This document shows positions 25,209 through 34,199 of a stretch of DNA of 64,000 bases, piece after piece. The stretch is taken from the NCBI RefSeq assembly GCF_036199905.1, contig NZ_CP108109.1, positions 4,387,501 through 4,451,500 of the forward strand, in the 5' to 3' direction. Origin of the DNA: Streptomyces sp. NBC_00223 (lineage in GTDB: Bacteria; Actinomycetota; Actinomycetes; Streptomycetales; Streptomycetaceae). Position 1 is the first letter of the stretch, and every line of letters begins with the position of its first letter. The notes beneath the pieces were generated by a model. That model was given only the letters and a program-made list of their open reading frames with translations. It was not told the origin of the DNA and did no database searches. The position numbers and the translations under genes are program-made.

Positions 25209-26372
25209 TCACCGGGGTGCGGAGATGATGCCGTGGGTGAGGCGGCTCCAGGGGCGGTGGCGTCCGCCGCTCACCGCTGCCACGCCGGTCTCGTCGTAGC
25301 GGGAAGTGGCCAGGGACCAGGCCAGGTTGCCCGCCATCAGGTGACGCATACCGTCCACGTAGTGGCTGACGTGCTCACGGGTCTCCCGGGGAACGCCGCG
25401 CCGGGCGAGCAGGCCGGGCAGGGCGGCGGCGAGCCGGGTGAAGCGGGTCGTACGGGTGTTGGCGAGCGCGCTGATGTGCTCGACCGACTCCTCGATCGTG
25501 CAGCCCTTGTGCGCGCGGTGCACGACCACGCTGTTGTTGACGTCGCCGGCCGCCAACTCCTTGACCAGGGAGACGATGTCGTTGACGAAGATCACCACAT
25601 CGCCGGTGATCTCCCGCATCTCCCGCAGGGCCGGCGAGCCGTACACCTCGTCCGGCAGGGTGTAGCCGCCGCACCGCTCGGTGAAGTCCAGGCACGGCCG
25701 CACCCCTATGGAATCCCGCCGTATGTCGAGGAACTCCTCGAACGAGGGCAGCCGGTCGGCGTTGCGCTGGTGTGCCTCTCCCTCGTGCGCGGCCAGATAC
25801 GCCCGCCAGTGCTCACGGAACCGCAGCCGCCAGTTGTTCGGCATGGCGGTCGTGGACCGGAGCCAGATGTCCCGGAAGGCGCGGACGAGCGGGGTCTCCT
25901 CCTCGCCACCCGGCAGCGGGACGTCCCCGGGGCCGGGTGCACCCCACGCGTCCCTGGGGCCGCGTGCACCTAACGTGTCCCCGGCGTCCGGCGCCGGGGT
26001 CCCCTCCACCGTCATGGTGCCGACGAGCGAGTCCACCACGCGCCGGATCTCCTCCGGCCGGGTGCCGAGACCCCCGTCGAACTGGTCGTCGAAGATGAAG
26101 AACCAGGCGTTGAAGTCGGCGGCCAGCTCCAAGCCGGAGGCGGTGGCGTCGGGGTAGAAGTACGCCATCAGCCGCTCCAGCCGCAGAGCGTCGTATTCAG
26201 CCGCGGCGATGTCCCCGGTGAGCAGGCCCATGCCCTGCACCCACTGCAGAGTGTGCCGCCTGGCACGCTCCGCGTGCAGGTTCAGCCGTGGGGGGAAGGG
26301 GATCCTGACAGCCGCGGCGCGCCGGGTGGGGTCGAGGGGAAGGCCGGGGCCGGAAGCGGTCTCGTCTGACAT
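25209..26372 (-). CDS. class I terpene synthase (sesquiterpene-cyclase type)
   Basis: A 387-residue terpene cyclase that ionises a prenyl diphosphate, most likely farnesyl diphosphate, in the cytoplasm. The Asp-rich motif is DDQFD (Asp95, Asp96, Asp99). The NSE triad is in NDIVSLVKE (Asn264, Ser268, Glu272), and a C-terminal Arg-Tyr pair (SRYDETG) completes the metal and diphosphate site. An Ala/Gly/Pro-rich insert (about residues 121-158) between the two motifs is longer than usual. ATG at 26372, with GGAGGG five bases upstream. No P450 or prenyltransferase is adjacent; the divergent LAL regulator is the likely controller. The product cannot be predicted from the sequence. Confidence 0.9.
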   Translation of the reverse strand: MSDETASGPGLPLDPTRRAAAVRIPFPPRLNLHAERARRHTLQWVQGMGLLTGDIAAAEYDALRLERLMAYFYPDATASGLELAADFNAWFFIFDDQFDGGLGTRPEEIRRVVDSLVGTMTVEGTPAPDAGDTLGARGPRDAWGAPGPGDVPLPGGEEETPLVRAFRDIWLRSTTAMPNNWRLRFREHWRAYLAAHEGEAHQRNADRLPSFEEFLDIRRDSIGVRPCLDFTERCGGYTLPDEVYGSPALREMREITGDVVIFVNDIVSLVKELAAGDVNNSVVVHRAHKGCTIEESVEHISALANTRTTRFTRLAAALPGLLARRGVPRETREHVSHYVDGMRHLMAGNLAWSLATSRYDETGVAAVSGGRHRPWSRLTHGIISAPR

Positions 26373-26705
26373 TCGCCCTCCAGGATGCCGCGAAGCGCCC
26401 GGCCGCCTGTGGCGGTGCGGGCCCGAGGTGTTCCGGGTGCCGTTCAGAAAGCGTAGGGGCAGCTTCCGCCGGGAGACCCCGGCCGATGGGCGGCGCCAGA
26501 TGCGCGACCGGCGCACGCGACGGATTGTGCGCCCCCTGGGGGTTCCGGCCGCCGGGAGCATAGCGGCTCCGTCCCCGCCGCGGGCCGAGTCGGCGCGGGC
26601 CGGGAGAGAAAGCTCCGAAGCGGACCTCACCTCGTGCTCGCGTGCGTACGCTGTGCGTATCCAGAGTGCAGGCGAGCGGGGACACCACGCTTTCGAGGGA
26701 AGTAC
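26373..26705. promoter_or_regulatory. divergent promoter region between terpene synthase and LAL regulator
   Basis: Both flanking genes start outward from this 333-base stretch, so it must carry both promoters. Near 26640-26665 the motif GCGTACGCTGTGCGTA shows two GCGTA half-sites, a possible operator. No clear -35/-10 set was found. Confidence 0.45.
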
Positions 26706-29651
26706 ATGTCTTTCACCGGAGACCAACCGCCTTGGCGGACGGGGCTGCTGCTGGAGCGCGAGCGGGAAACCGCCGCGGTGGAATCCCTGTTGGCCGATCT
26801 GAGCGGGCCGTCCCAGGGGCCGGCCGTGATCGGCACCGGCGGACTGCTCGTCTTCGCCGGGTCGGCCGGTCTCGGCAAGACCACCCTTCTCAACGAGGTG
26901 CGCAGAAGGGCCATGGCCCGCGGCTGCACAGTGCTGTCCGCGCGGGCCGGGGAGCAGGAGCAGGGTGTCGCTTTCCAGGTGGTGCGCCACCTCGTGCAGC
27001 CGCTGCTCGCCACCGGCACCGAGGAGGAGCACCGCGAGGCGCTGGGGAACTGGTACGACATCGTCGCACCCGCCGTGGGCCTGGTGGCGGCTTCGAACGG
27101 TTCCCCCGACCCGCAGGGAGTGCGGGACGGCCTGGACTGGATCGTCACCCGGTTCGCCGTACAGCGCGCCCCTCTGGTGGTGATGCTGGACGACGCCCAC
27201 TGGGCCGACGCCGAGTCCCTCGCCTGGCTCACCGGCTTCGCGCCGCGGGTCACCGAACTGCCGATGCTGCTCGTCGTCGCCTACCGCCCCGACGAACTGC
27301 CGCGCGACGCCATGGCGTTCGGCAGGCTGGCGGTCCGGCACGGGTCGCGTCCCCTGGACCTCGCGCCGCTCACGCCGGGCGCCGTCAGCCGTATCGTCCG
27401 GGACACCTTGGGCGAGGACGCCGACGAGGCGTTCTGCCGGGAGACCTGGGCGGTCACCGGAGGCAATCCCTTCGAAGCCGTCGAACTCGCCGCCAGGGTC
27501 GCCGACCGCGGACTCAAGCCCCAGGTCGCCCACCTGCCCGAACTGCGGGAGCTGGCCTCCGCGGTGAAGGGCGGCGGTCTGGTCGAGCGGCTGGAACGGC
27601 TGGGCACCTCCGCGGTCCGCTTCGCCTGGAGTGTCGCGGTGCTGGGCGCCGAGGCGTCCCGCAGCAGGGCGGCGAGCGTCGGCGGACTGGGCGAGGCCGA
27701 ATCCGCCGACGCGGTCACCCGGCTGCGCGAGGCCCGTATCCTCGCCGAGCCGCCCCGCGACGGGCACGAAGAGGCCGACGGCCGCCTTGAGTTCTTCCAC
27801 CCGCTGGTCTCCACCGCCGTCTACCGGGCGATTCCGGTGGCCTTTCGGGTCGCCATGCACGGCCAGGCCGCCGAGGTCGTCTCCCAGGCGGGTCTCGGCC
27901 CCACCGCGGCCGCCCGTCACCTGCTGGAGACCCACCCCGAGGGTGACCCATGGCTGGTGCAGCAACTGTGCGCGGCCGCCCGCGAGTACCAGCGGGCGGG
28001 TGCTCCCGACGCCGCCCGGCGCTGCCTGGCACGGGCGCTGCGTGAACCACCGGCCATGGAGGACCGCGCCCAGGTGCTGTTCGAGCTGGGCTGCTCCGCT
28101 CTGCTGACGGAGCCCGCGATCACCGTCAACTACCTGCGGGCCGCGCTGGACGAACCCGTCCTCACCCCCGACCTGCGCGAGGCGATCGTCTACCGGCTGG
28201 CGCAGGCGCTCGGTCACTCCGACCGGATGGCGGAGGCGGCCCAGACGGTCGCGGAAGCCGCCCGCTCGGCCGCCGACGTCAAGACCCGGCTGCACCTTCA
28301 GGCCGAGCAGTTCATGTGGAACGCCTTCCGGGCGGACGAGCGGGACTCGACCGCCCGCTCGCGCAAACTCGCCCGGCTCGCGGACCACTTGGCCGGTCAG
28401 GGCACCGCCGAGCTGGCCGGTCAGGGCACCGCCGAGCGCTACATCATGGGGCTGCGGGCCTGGGACGCGATGGTACGCGGCGAGCCCGCGGCCACGGCGC
28501 TGCACTGGGCGGAGCAGGCCCTCGGCGACGGCCTGCCGTGGACCGACGAGCTCTGGGGCTTCGAGGTGCCGATCCTGGTGGCCCTCACCTTCATGTACTG
28601 CGACCAGCCGGGACGGGCCGAGCAGCTCTTCCACCAGGGCATCGCGGAATGCCAGGACAAGGGCTGGCGCGGCGCGCATCTGTCCTTCGGCTACACGCTG
28701 CTGGGCTACATCCGCTTCCGCCGCGGGCGCCTGAACTCCGCCGAGGCCATGGTCCGCGACGGTCTGCGGATCGCCGACCGGGTCGGGCGCCAGGTGCCCG
28801 CGCAGTATTTCGCGCTCGGCATCCTCATCGAGATCCTGCTCGCCCGGGGCCGCGCCGAGGAGGCGCAGGAACTCGCCACGTCCTATCGGTACGGCGACAT
28901 CACGCCCAGCGCCGTGGTCTACCCGGACGCGCAGACCGTCCACAGCGAGCTGCTGCTCGCCCTCGGCCGTCACCGCGAGGCCGAACAGCAGCTCGTCCGG
29001 GTCGGCGAACGCCTCGACGCCCGTGGCATGCGCAACCCCGCCTGGTGCCCCTGGCCGCTCCGGCTGGCCCTGGCCAAAGAGGTCACCGACCCGGAGCGGG
29101 CCGCGGCGGCCGCCGAGGAAGGTGTCCTCAGGGCCCGCAGGTTCGGTACGCAGTCCGCGATCGGCCAGGCGCTGCACGCCCTGGCCGCGGTGACCCCCGT
29201 GACCCGGCGCGCCGGTCTGCTCGCCGAGGCCGTCGGGCACCTCGAACGCTCACCGTCCGGGTACGACCTGGCGCGGGCGCTGGTCGACCATGGCGTCGCA
29301 CTGCGTCATACCGGACTTCCGCAGCCTGCCGCGGAGCAGCTGCACCGGGGACTGGAAAGGGCCGTGCAGTGCGGGGCCGACGGGCTCGCGGCGCGGGCCC
29401 GAGAGGAACTGGACGCCACCGGGCTGTGGCCGCTCCATCCCCGCACCGCGGAGGCGGACTCGCTCACCGTCCAGGAGCGTACGGTGGCCGAATGGGCCGT
29501 CGGCGGCCGGTCGGTCGCGCAGATGGCCGAGGAACTCGGCACCTCGGACACGGTGGTGACGCGGCTGCTGTCCGACATCTATCTCAAGGTCGGCTGCGAT
29601 CACGCGGGACTGCCCCGGCTGATCGCCGGAACCGACGTCCGGGTGCCGTAG
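26706..29651 (+). CDS. LAL-family (large ATP-binding LuxR) transcriptional regulator
   Basis: A 981-residue STAND-type regulator. A P-loop (FAGSAGLGKTT, about 50-60) and Walker B (LVVMLDDAHWAD) form the AAA/NACHT-like ATPase. A long helical repeat region spans about 400-910. The C-terminus is LuxR-like (SLTVQERTVAEWAVGGRSVA through KVGCDHAGLPRL) but degenerate in its first helix. A perfect in-frame 24-bp duplication (28389-28436) gives LAGQGTAE twice. ATG at 26706 preceded by GAGGGA. It is divergent from the terpene synthase and is the natural candidate for its activator. Confidence 0.9.
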   Translation: MSFTGDQPPWRTGLLLERERETAAVESLLADLSGPSQGPAVIGTGGLLVFAGSAGLGKTTLLNEVRRRAMARGCTVLSARAGEQEQGVAFQVVRHLVQPLLATGTEEEHREALGNWYDIVAPAVGLVAASNGSPDPQGVRDGLDWIVTRFAVQRAPLVVMLDDAHWADAESLAWLTGFAPRVTELPMLLVVAYRPDELPRDAMAFGRLAVRHGSRPLDLAPLTPGAVSRIVRDTLGEDADEAFCRETWAVTGGNPFEAVELAARVADRGLKPQVAHLPELRELASAVKGGGLVERLERLGTSAVRFAWSVAVLGAEASRSRAASVGGLGEAESADAVTRLREARILAEPPRDGHEEADGRLEFFHPLVSTAVYRAIPVAFRVAMHGQAAEVVSQAGLGPTAAARHLLETHPEGDPWLVQQLCAAAREYQRAGAPDAARRCLARALREPPAMEDRAQVLFELGCSALLTEPAITVNYLRAALDEPVLTPDLREAIVYRLAQALGHSDRMAEAAQTVAEAARSAADVKTRLHLQAEQFMWNAFRADERDSTARSRKLARLADHLAGQGTAELAGQGTAERYIMGLRAWDAMVRGEPAATALHWAEQALGDGLPWTDELWGFEVPILVALTFMYCDQPGRAEQLFHQGIAECQDKGWRGAHLSFGYTLLGYIRFRRGRLNSAEAMVRDGLRIADRVGRQVPAQYFALGILIEILLARGRAEEAQELATSYRYGDITPSAVVYPDAQTVHSELLLALGRHREAEQQLVRVGERLDARGMRNPAWCPWPLRLALAKEVTDPERAAAAAEEGVLRARRFGTQSAIGQALHALAAVTPVTRRAGLLAEAVGHLERSPSGYDLARALVDHGVALRHTGLPQPAAEQLHRGLERAVQCGADGLAARAREELDATGLWPLHPRTAEADSLTVQERTVAEWAVGGRSVAQMAEELGTSDTVVTRLLSDIYLKVGCDHAGLPRLIAGTDVRVP

Positions 29652-29868
29652 GCCCGCGCTCTCCCCGGCGCACCCCGCCGGATCGTGGGCGGCCTCGCTG
29701 CCCCTCCACAAAGGCCGCCGGCGGCATCGACCGCCGGGGACGAGCCGTGGCCCGAGTCAGATCACAGCGAGGTACGTCAGTACCCCGGCGCCTTCGTCAG
29801 CGACCATTGCCCGTCTGCCACGCCCCCCAGCCCCCGCACGATCTTCCGTCCCGGCACCCCGTCACGCG

Positions 29869-30080
29869 TTACCGGTCATGGAGGACGCTGGGCCGGCTGA
29901 CGTGGACGACCGTGAGAAGGCCGTCGAGGCCCTTGCAGTCGTCGGGGTCGGTGGTGAAGAGGGGCAGTTCTTCGGCGATGCCGATGGCGACGATCACGAG
30001 GCCGGCGCCCCGGCGCCGTGGCGTGCGGCCGGTGCTGATCACGGCTGCGCAGACTCTGCCGTAGACGCGGGCGGCTTGAA
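29869..30080 (-). pseudogene. C-terminal relic of a VapC-type PIN toxin
   Basis: The minus frame ends AARVYGRVCAAVISTGRTPR, then IVAIGIAEELPLFTTDPDD and LLTVVHVSRPSVLHDR, TAA at 29869. This is nearly the same as the C-terminus of the intact PIN toxin at 60.4-60.9 kb. The N-terminal half with the first catalytic Asp is absent, so the protein cannot be active. The flanks (29652-29868 and 30081-30157) show no other gene. Confidence 0.7.
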
Positions 30081-30157
30081 ATCCGCCCCCTGCTTGTCGC
30101 GCGGCCCGCACCGAATCAGTTCGAGGAGGGGCGCGGACAGGAGGTCGCGCGCCTCCA

Positions 30158-30241
30158 TCACGGCTTCCGCGCCGAGTGCGGCGCGGCACCGGCAGCACCG
30201 CTCGGCGCGGCATCCGGCAGCGCGGTGTCCGGGACGTTCAT
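30158..30241 (-). CDS. 27-residue micro-ORF coupled to the STAND regulator
   Basis: Its ATG overlaps the regulator's TGA as ATGA, and it encodes MNVPDTALPDAAPSGAAGAA followed by PHSARKP. Translation coupled to the regulator is therefore likely. Small peptides placed directly after TPR-containing regulators act as signals in other bacteria, but there is no signal peptide here and the function is unknown. It could be a chance frame. Confidence 0.35.
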   Translation of the reverse strand: MNVPDTALPDAAPSGAAGAAPHSARKP

Positions 30242-32826
30242 CCGGGGGCCGCCTCCTTGCCGGTGAGGGACGGGGGTGACGGAGGCGGGGCGAGGCCCGC
30301 CAGTTCCCGCCCGACGTCGGCGGCGTCCGCAAGGCGGTGCTGGGCGGTGAGCAACGCGCGGGCCCGTAGCAGGGTCTCCCGGGCCTCCTCGGTGCTGTGC
30401 CGGGCGAGCAGGGCCGCGGCGGTGTGGCGCAGCACGTCGGCTTCGAGGTGGCTGTGGCCCTGGGCACGGCAGATGGCCAGGGCCTGGCGGAAGTACGCGA
30501 CCGCCGCGTCGTACTCCCGGAGCCGGTGCGCGACACAGCCGAGGCTGTCCAGCGTGCTGGACTCGCCGAGCTGGCGGCGGTCGGCGGGGTGCCGGCGCAG
30601 CAGCGCGAGGGCGGCCAGACAGTCGGCACGGGCCCCGGCGTGGTCGCCGAGCCGGGTCCGCAGCCATCCGACGCCGTTGAGGGCCCGTGCCTGGCGGTAG
30701 GTGTCGTCCAGCGTCCGGAAGATCGCCAGCGCCCGCAGCGCGTGCTCCAGCGCACGGCGGTCGTCGCCGTGCCGCTCCCAGGCCCCGCCCAGACTGTGGT
30801 GGATCTCGGCCCGGACAGCGGCCTCGCTGGTGCTCTCGGCCAGCTCCAGCGCCCGGGACAGGTGGCGGAGGGCGTCGGCGGTCCGCCCGAGCAGAGCACA
30901 GGCGTCCCCGAGCATCTGGTGCGCGTGGGCCTGGGCGGCCGCGTCGCGCAGGCGTGCGGCGCTTTCCACGGCGAGCTGCCACGCCGCCGCCTGCTCGGCG
31001 AAGTGCCCGCGCCGCCGGTGGAAGGGGTCCAGCGCCCACGCCAGCCGGCACACCTGGGCGTCCCACCCGTGACGGTGGGCCGCCTGCTGGGCGGCCAGCA
31101 GATTCGCGTGCTCCACGTCGAACCAGCCCATCGCCGCGACCTGATCCCCCGGCGGCTCCGGCACCCGAGGCGGGGCGGTGTCGCGGGGTACGGAGCCGCC
31201 GGCCGCGGGAGCGCCGGGGGCAGGTCCTCGCGGGACGAGGGCGCCGGACGTGGACGGGGCACGCGGGAAGTCGGCGGCGGGTGCGAGCGGTGGGGGCGCG
31301 GTGGGCGTGGTCGTGGGGAGCGGGGGGTGGTGGGGTGCGAGGAGTCGGGCGGCGGCGCAGGCGGTGGCGGTGTGGAAGTCGACCAGGCGGCGTACCGCCG
31401 CGCGTAACTCGGCCGTGGTGCCGTGCTCGTGGGCCTGCTCGGTGGCGTGCAGTCGGAGCAGGTCGTGCATGCGGTAGCGCTCGGGGGCGTGGCGCTGGAC
31501 CAGGTGGGCGTGGTCGAGTGCGCGCAGCAGGCGGCGGGCCGCCGCGGGCGGGAGGTCGAGCAGGTGCGCGGCCGCGGCGGGGGTGATGTCAGGGCCCGGG
31601 GCGATGCTCAGCAGCCCGAACCTGCGGCGATCGGCGGGTGAGAGGGCCCGGCCGGACCATGACAGCACGGCCCGCAGGTCGGCCCCGGGTTCACCGCCGT
31701 CCAGGGCGTCCAGCCGGTCCGCGTCGTCGCGCAGTTCACCGGCCAGGGCCGCGAGCGAGAGGCCCGGGTGGGTGGCGGCACAGGCGGCGGCGATGCCGAG
31801 CGCGAGGGGCAGGCCGGCGCAGCGGGCGATCAGCTCGGCCGCCGCGCGGGGTTCCGCGTTCAGCCGGGAGCGGCCCAGGCGGCGTACGAGCACCTCGCGC
31901 GCCTCGTCCTCCGGCAGTACGCCGAGGGCCACCGCCCGTGCGCCGTGCGCGGCGATCAGACCGGTCAGCCGGCGGCGGCTGGTGATCAGCACCGTGCAGG
32001 CGCTGCCGCCGGGCAGCAGCGGGGCGGCCTGCGCGGTGTCGAGGGCGTTGTCCAGCAGGACGAGCATCCGCCGGTCCGCCGTGAGGCTGCGGTACAGCGC
32101 GGTCTGTGCTTCCGGCCCGGTCGGGACGGCGTCCGGTGCCACGCCCAGGGCCTCCAGGAAGCCGCGCACCGCGAGTTCCGGGTCCAAGGGCCGGCCGGTG
32201 GGGTCGAACCCGCGTAGGTCGACGTGGAGTTCGCCGTCCGGGAAGCGGTCCCGCCGGCTGTGCGCCCAGTGCAGCGCGAGCCAGGTCTTGCCGATGCCGC
32301 CCATGCCACCGATCGCGCAGACGCCGCCCGCGCCGTCGCCCGGGTGACGGTCGCCGCCGGCGGCGGTGTCGAGGAGGGACAGTTCGCGCACGCGTCCGGT
32401 GAACATGTCCGGCGGGGCGGGCAGTTGGTGCGGTGCCCGGTCCGGCCCGCCGAGCGCGGACGGGGCTTCGCCCGGGGGCGCGGTACGGGCGCCGCCGCCG
32501 CGCCTGGCACGGCGGGCGGCCTCCTCGACCCGGTCCCGGGCGGTGGCCAGCGCGCGCTGCTCGGCCGGTGTGGCGCCCAGCAGTTCGAGCAGCCCGTCGA
32601 GGCGGTCGGTCGGCGGCAGCGTACGGGCGGTGAAATACTCGGCGATCGCCGTCTGCGACCACCCGGTGCGTGCGGCCAGTTCGCGGTAGGTCAGCGTGCT
32701 GTCCTGGCGGCGGCGCGCGTGCCTGCGCCGCAGGTCCCGGAGCAGCAGGGCGAGTCCGTCCAGCGTCCGTACGGCCGCCGCGGCCTCGGTCACGGGACCG
32801 GTCGGATCCGGCAGGGGCTGCCTCAC
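30238..32826 (-). CDS. HTH/NB-ARC/TPR STAND-family regulator
   Basis: An 862-residue multidomain ATPase regulator. An XRE-like helix-turn-helix (about 43-64, TLTYRELAARTGWSQTAIAE) is followed by an NB-ARC domain with P-loop GGMGGIGKTW (about 172-181), Walker B MLVLLDNA and the CAGLPLAL motif. An Ala/Pro-rich linker precedes TPR repeats (about 520-850). This is the AfsR-like regulator layout without the SARP domain. The GTG at 32826 is preferred because GAGAGG stands seven bases upstream; an ATG at 32859 adds 11 residues. A set of six phased 10-bp repeats lies upstream at 32955-33014. The ligand and targets are unknown. Confidence 0.85.
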   Translation of the reverse strand: MRQPLPDPTGPVTEAAAAVRTLDGLALLLRDLRRRHARRRQDSTLTYRELAARTGWSQTAIAEYFTARTLPPTDRLDGLLELLGATPAEQRALATARDRVEEAARRARRGGGARTAPPGEAPSALGGPDRAPHQLPAPPDMFTGRVRELSLLDTAAGGDRHPGDGAGGVCAIGGMGGIGKTWLALHWAHSRRDRFPDGELHVDLRGFDPTGRPLDPELAVRGFLEALGVAPDAVPTGPEAQTALYRSLTADRRMLVLLDNALDTAQAAPLLPGGSACTVLITSRRRLTGLIAAHGARAVALGVLPEDEAREVLVRRLGRSRLNAEPRAAAELIARCAGLPLALGIAAACAATHPGLSLAALAGELRDDADRLDALDGGEPGADLRAVLSWSGRALSPADRRRFGLLSIAPGPDITPAAAAHLLDLPPAAARRLLRALDHAHLVQRHAPERYRMHDLLRLHATEQAHEHGTTAELRAAVRRLVDFHTATACAAARLLAPHHPPLPTTTPTAPPPLAPAADFPRAPSTSGALVPRGPAPGAPAAGGSVPRDTAPPRVPEPPGDQVAAMGWFDVEHANLLAAQQAAHRHGWDAQVCRLAWALDPFHRRRGHFAEQAAAWQLAVESAARLRDAAAQAHAHQMLGDACALLGRTADALRHLSRALELAESTSEAAVRAEIHHSLGGAWERHGDDRRALEHALRALAIFRTLDDTYRQARALNGVGWLRTRLGDHAGARADCLAALALLRRHPADRRQLGESSTLDSLGCVAHRLREYDAAVAYFRQALAICRAQGHSHLEADVLRHTAAALLARHSTEEARETLLRARALLTAQHRLADAADVGRELAGLAPPPSPPSLTGKEAAPG

Positions 32827-32954
32827 ACCAGATCCTCTCGTCCGCAATTCGCAGGGCAATGAATCCGAACGCCGAGAGCGGACGGCAGCCTACCGCCGCG
32901 GCGGCGGCGCCGGAAGCCGTACGCGGGTCTTCGCCTGCCTCCCCCGGTGCAGGC

Positions 32955-33014
32955 CGGTCTTCGGCGGTCTGCGGTGGTCCTCGGTGGTCCTCGGTGGTCT
33001 TCGGCGGTTTTCGG
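32955..33014. repeat. six phased 10-bp direct repeats
   Basis: Units of the form (T/C)GGT(C/T)(C/T)TCGG recur with an exact 10-base period, for example TGGTCCTCGG at 32975 and 32985. They lie in the 387-base gap between the STAND regulator (reading left) and the secreted protein (reading right). One unit per helical turn would present all copies on one DNA face. Otherwise the gap holds nothing recognisable. Confidence 0.75.
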
Positions 33015-33213
33015 CCGCGTACGGAATCCGCTGCCGCCGCCCCGCCGCGCGGTCAGGATGGGCCGGCACGTCCACGGGTGGCCCGCCGCCCGCCGCGTGG
33101 GTCCGCGACAAGGGCGACCACGGCGGCGGCAGGTACCCGGAGCAGCCTCCCGCTTGTCCGCACCCCCCACATACCCAGGGCGCCACGGCGCCTGAAAGGA
33201 CAGGGACGCAACC

Positions 33214-33654
33214 ATGACCACACGAAGCACCGGTAAGAGACTCGTGGCGCTCGGCTCGGCGATCGCCGCCGCGCTGCTGATCGCGGCCGCGGCGCCGCAG
33301 TCCGCCTCGGCCGAGGCGACGCGCACCTTCCAGCTCGCCCTCAGTTGCTCCTACGGCCTGCCGTACGGGCTGACCGTCGACAACGGCTCCGGCTGGTACT
33401 ACCCCGACGGTTCGAGCTACGCGTCCGGCGGCGTCAAGTACTTCACCGTCCAGATCCCGCAGAGCGCCACGGCCCTCGCGGTCAATACCGGCTTCTGCGA
33501 GAACGACCCGAAGACCCCGACGTGGGAGGGCTACCGCTACACCATCACCCCGGGCACCTCGACCATCAGCGCCGACGGCTACTGCCTGGACGAGTACGTG
33601 TACCCCGGCCCGTTCGTCCGCTACTGCTCCCTGAGTTCGCTGGCCTACAGCTGA
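33214..33654 (+). CDS. small secreted cysteine-containing protein
   Basis: A 146-residue protein with a clear Sec signal (LVALGSAIAAALLIAAAAPQSASA). The mature part of about 110 residues is rich in Tyr, Gly and Ser, with four cysteines (LALSCSYG, TGFCENDP, DGYCLDEY, VRYCSLSS) likely forming two disulfides. I do not recognise the family; the fold looks beta-rich. The ATG lies after AGGACAGGGA. A strong terminator follows, so it is a single-gene unit. It could be an enzyme inhibitor or antimicrobial, but nothing in the sequence shows this. Confidence 0.75.
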   Translation: MTTRSTGKRLVALGSAIAAALLIAAAAPQSASAEATRTFQLALSCSYGLPYGLTVDNGSGWYYPDGSSYASGGVKYFTVQIPQSATALAVNTGFCENDPKTPTWEGYRYTITPGTSTISADGYCLDEYVYPGPFVRYCSLSSLAYS

Positions 33655-33682
33655 CGCGGCGCCCGGCGGCGCGCCCGCCCCT

Positions 33683-33715
33683 GCCGGCCCGTTCCCCCCG
33701 GGGGAACGGGCCGGC
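33683..33715 (+). terminator. terminator hairpin after the small secreted protein
   Basis: Perfect 15-base arms, GCCGGCCCGTTCCCC and its complement, around a three-base loop, 29 bases after the stop codon. Confidence 0.85.
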
Positions 33716-33970
33716 TCTGCGACACGCTGACGGCGGCGCGCCCGCGCCCCTCAGCCCGGTGAGCGCGTCGCCCAGGACGCGCGTCGCCCTCCACGGGCAG
33801 GGTGGCACGAACCAGGCGTACGGTGCGGCGCCAGGAGCGGACGAGCCCGTCCGGGTAGCCGGAATTCAAGACGAATGCGGCATCGGTATGCGAAGGTCTC
33901 TCCGATCCTGCCCCGTACGACTGTTTGACCGTCAGATCTGATGCGTACGTGGTGCGGCGGGCGCACCCTG

Positions 33971-34045
33971 CCGGTCGTGAAGGACGGTGGGTCGGGCGAC
34001 GGGGACGACGGTGAGCAAGTCGTCGCGTGCCCGTCGTAGTCGTCC
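33971..34045 (-). pseudogene. short relic of a VapC-type PIN toxin C-terminus
   Basis: The minus strand reads DDLLTVVPVARPTVLHDR in one frame, with DDYDG just upstream in another. This matches the last 25 or so residues of the intact VapC at 60.4 kb (DDYKGLDGLLTVVPVTRP...). A frameshift and the loss of everything upstream make it a scar. It lies in the otherwise gene-free stretch 33655-34199. Confidence 0.55.
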
Positions 34046-34136
34046 CGCGGACCTCGTGCGGACCTGGGCCGGGTCGCCCGTGAAGCACCGGGCGTCAGCC
34101 ATGATGCGTGCCCTATTCGAGTGACACCCACGTTAC

Positions 34137-34167
34137 TAACATTAATGTTACTAACTTTGATGTTAGT
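34137..34167. promoter_or_regulatory. AT-rich double palindrome, operator upstream of the ATPase gene
   Basis: TAACATTAATGTTA (34137-34150) is a perfect 14-bp palindrome. ACTAAC (34150-34155) and GTTAGT (34162-34167) form a second inverted repeat with a six-base loop. All share the half-site ACTAAC(A/T)T. It lies 33-63 bases upstream of the start codon in a strikingly AT-rich patch, where the promoter should be. Confidence 0.7.
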
Positions 34168-34199
34168 CTCAGGTTTCGGCGGTGACGGAGGGATGATCG

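Noticed and set aside
30030..30157. A second micro-ORF of 39 codons (MEARDLLSAPLLEL...) after the 27-codon frame
   Set aside because: It runs into the VapC relic and shares its sequence, so it is more likely chance reading of decayed DNA.
32955..33014. A CRISPR array
   Set aside because: The repeats are contiguous 10-bp units without spacers. No CRISPR array or cas gene is seen in the window.
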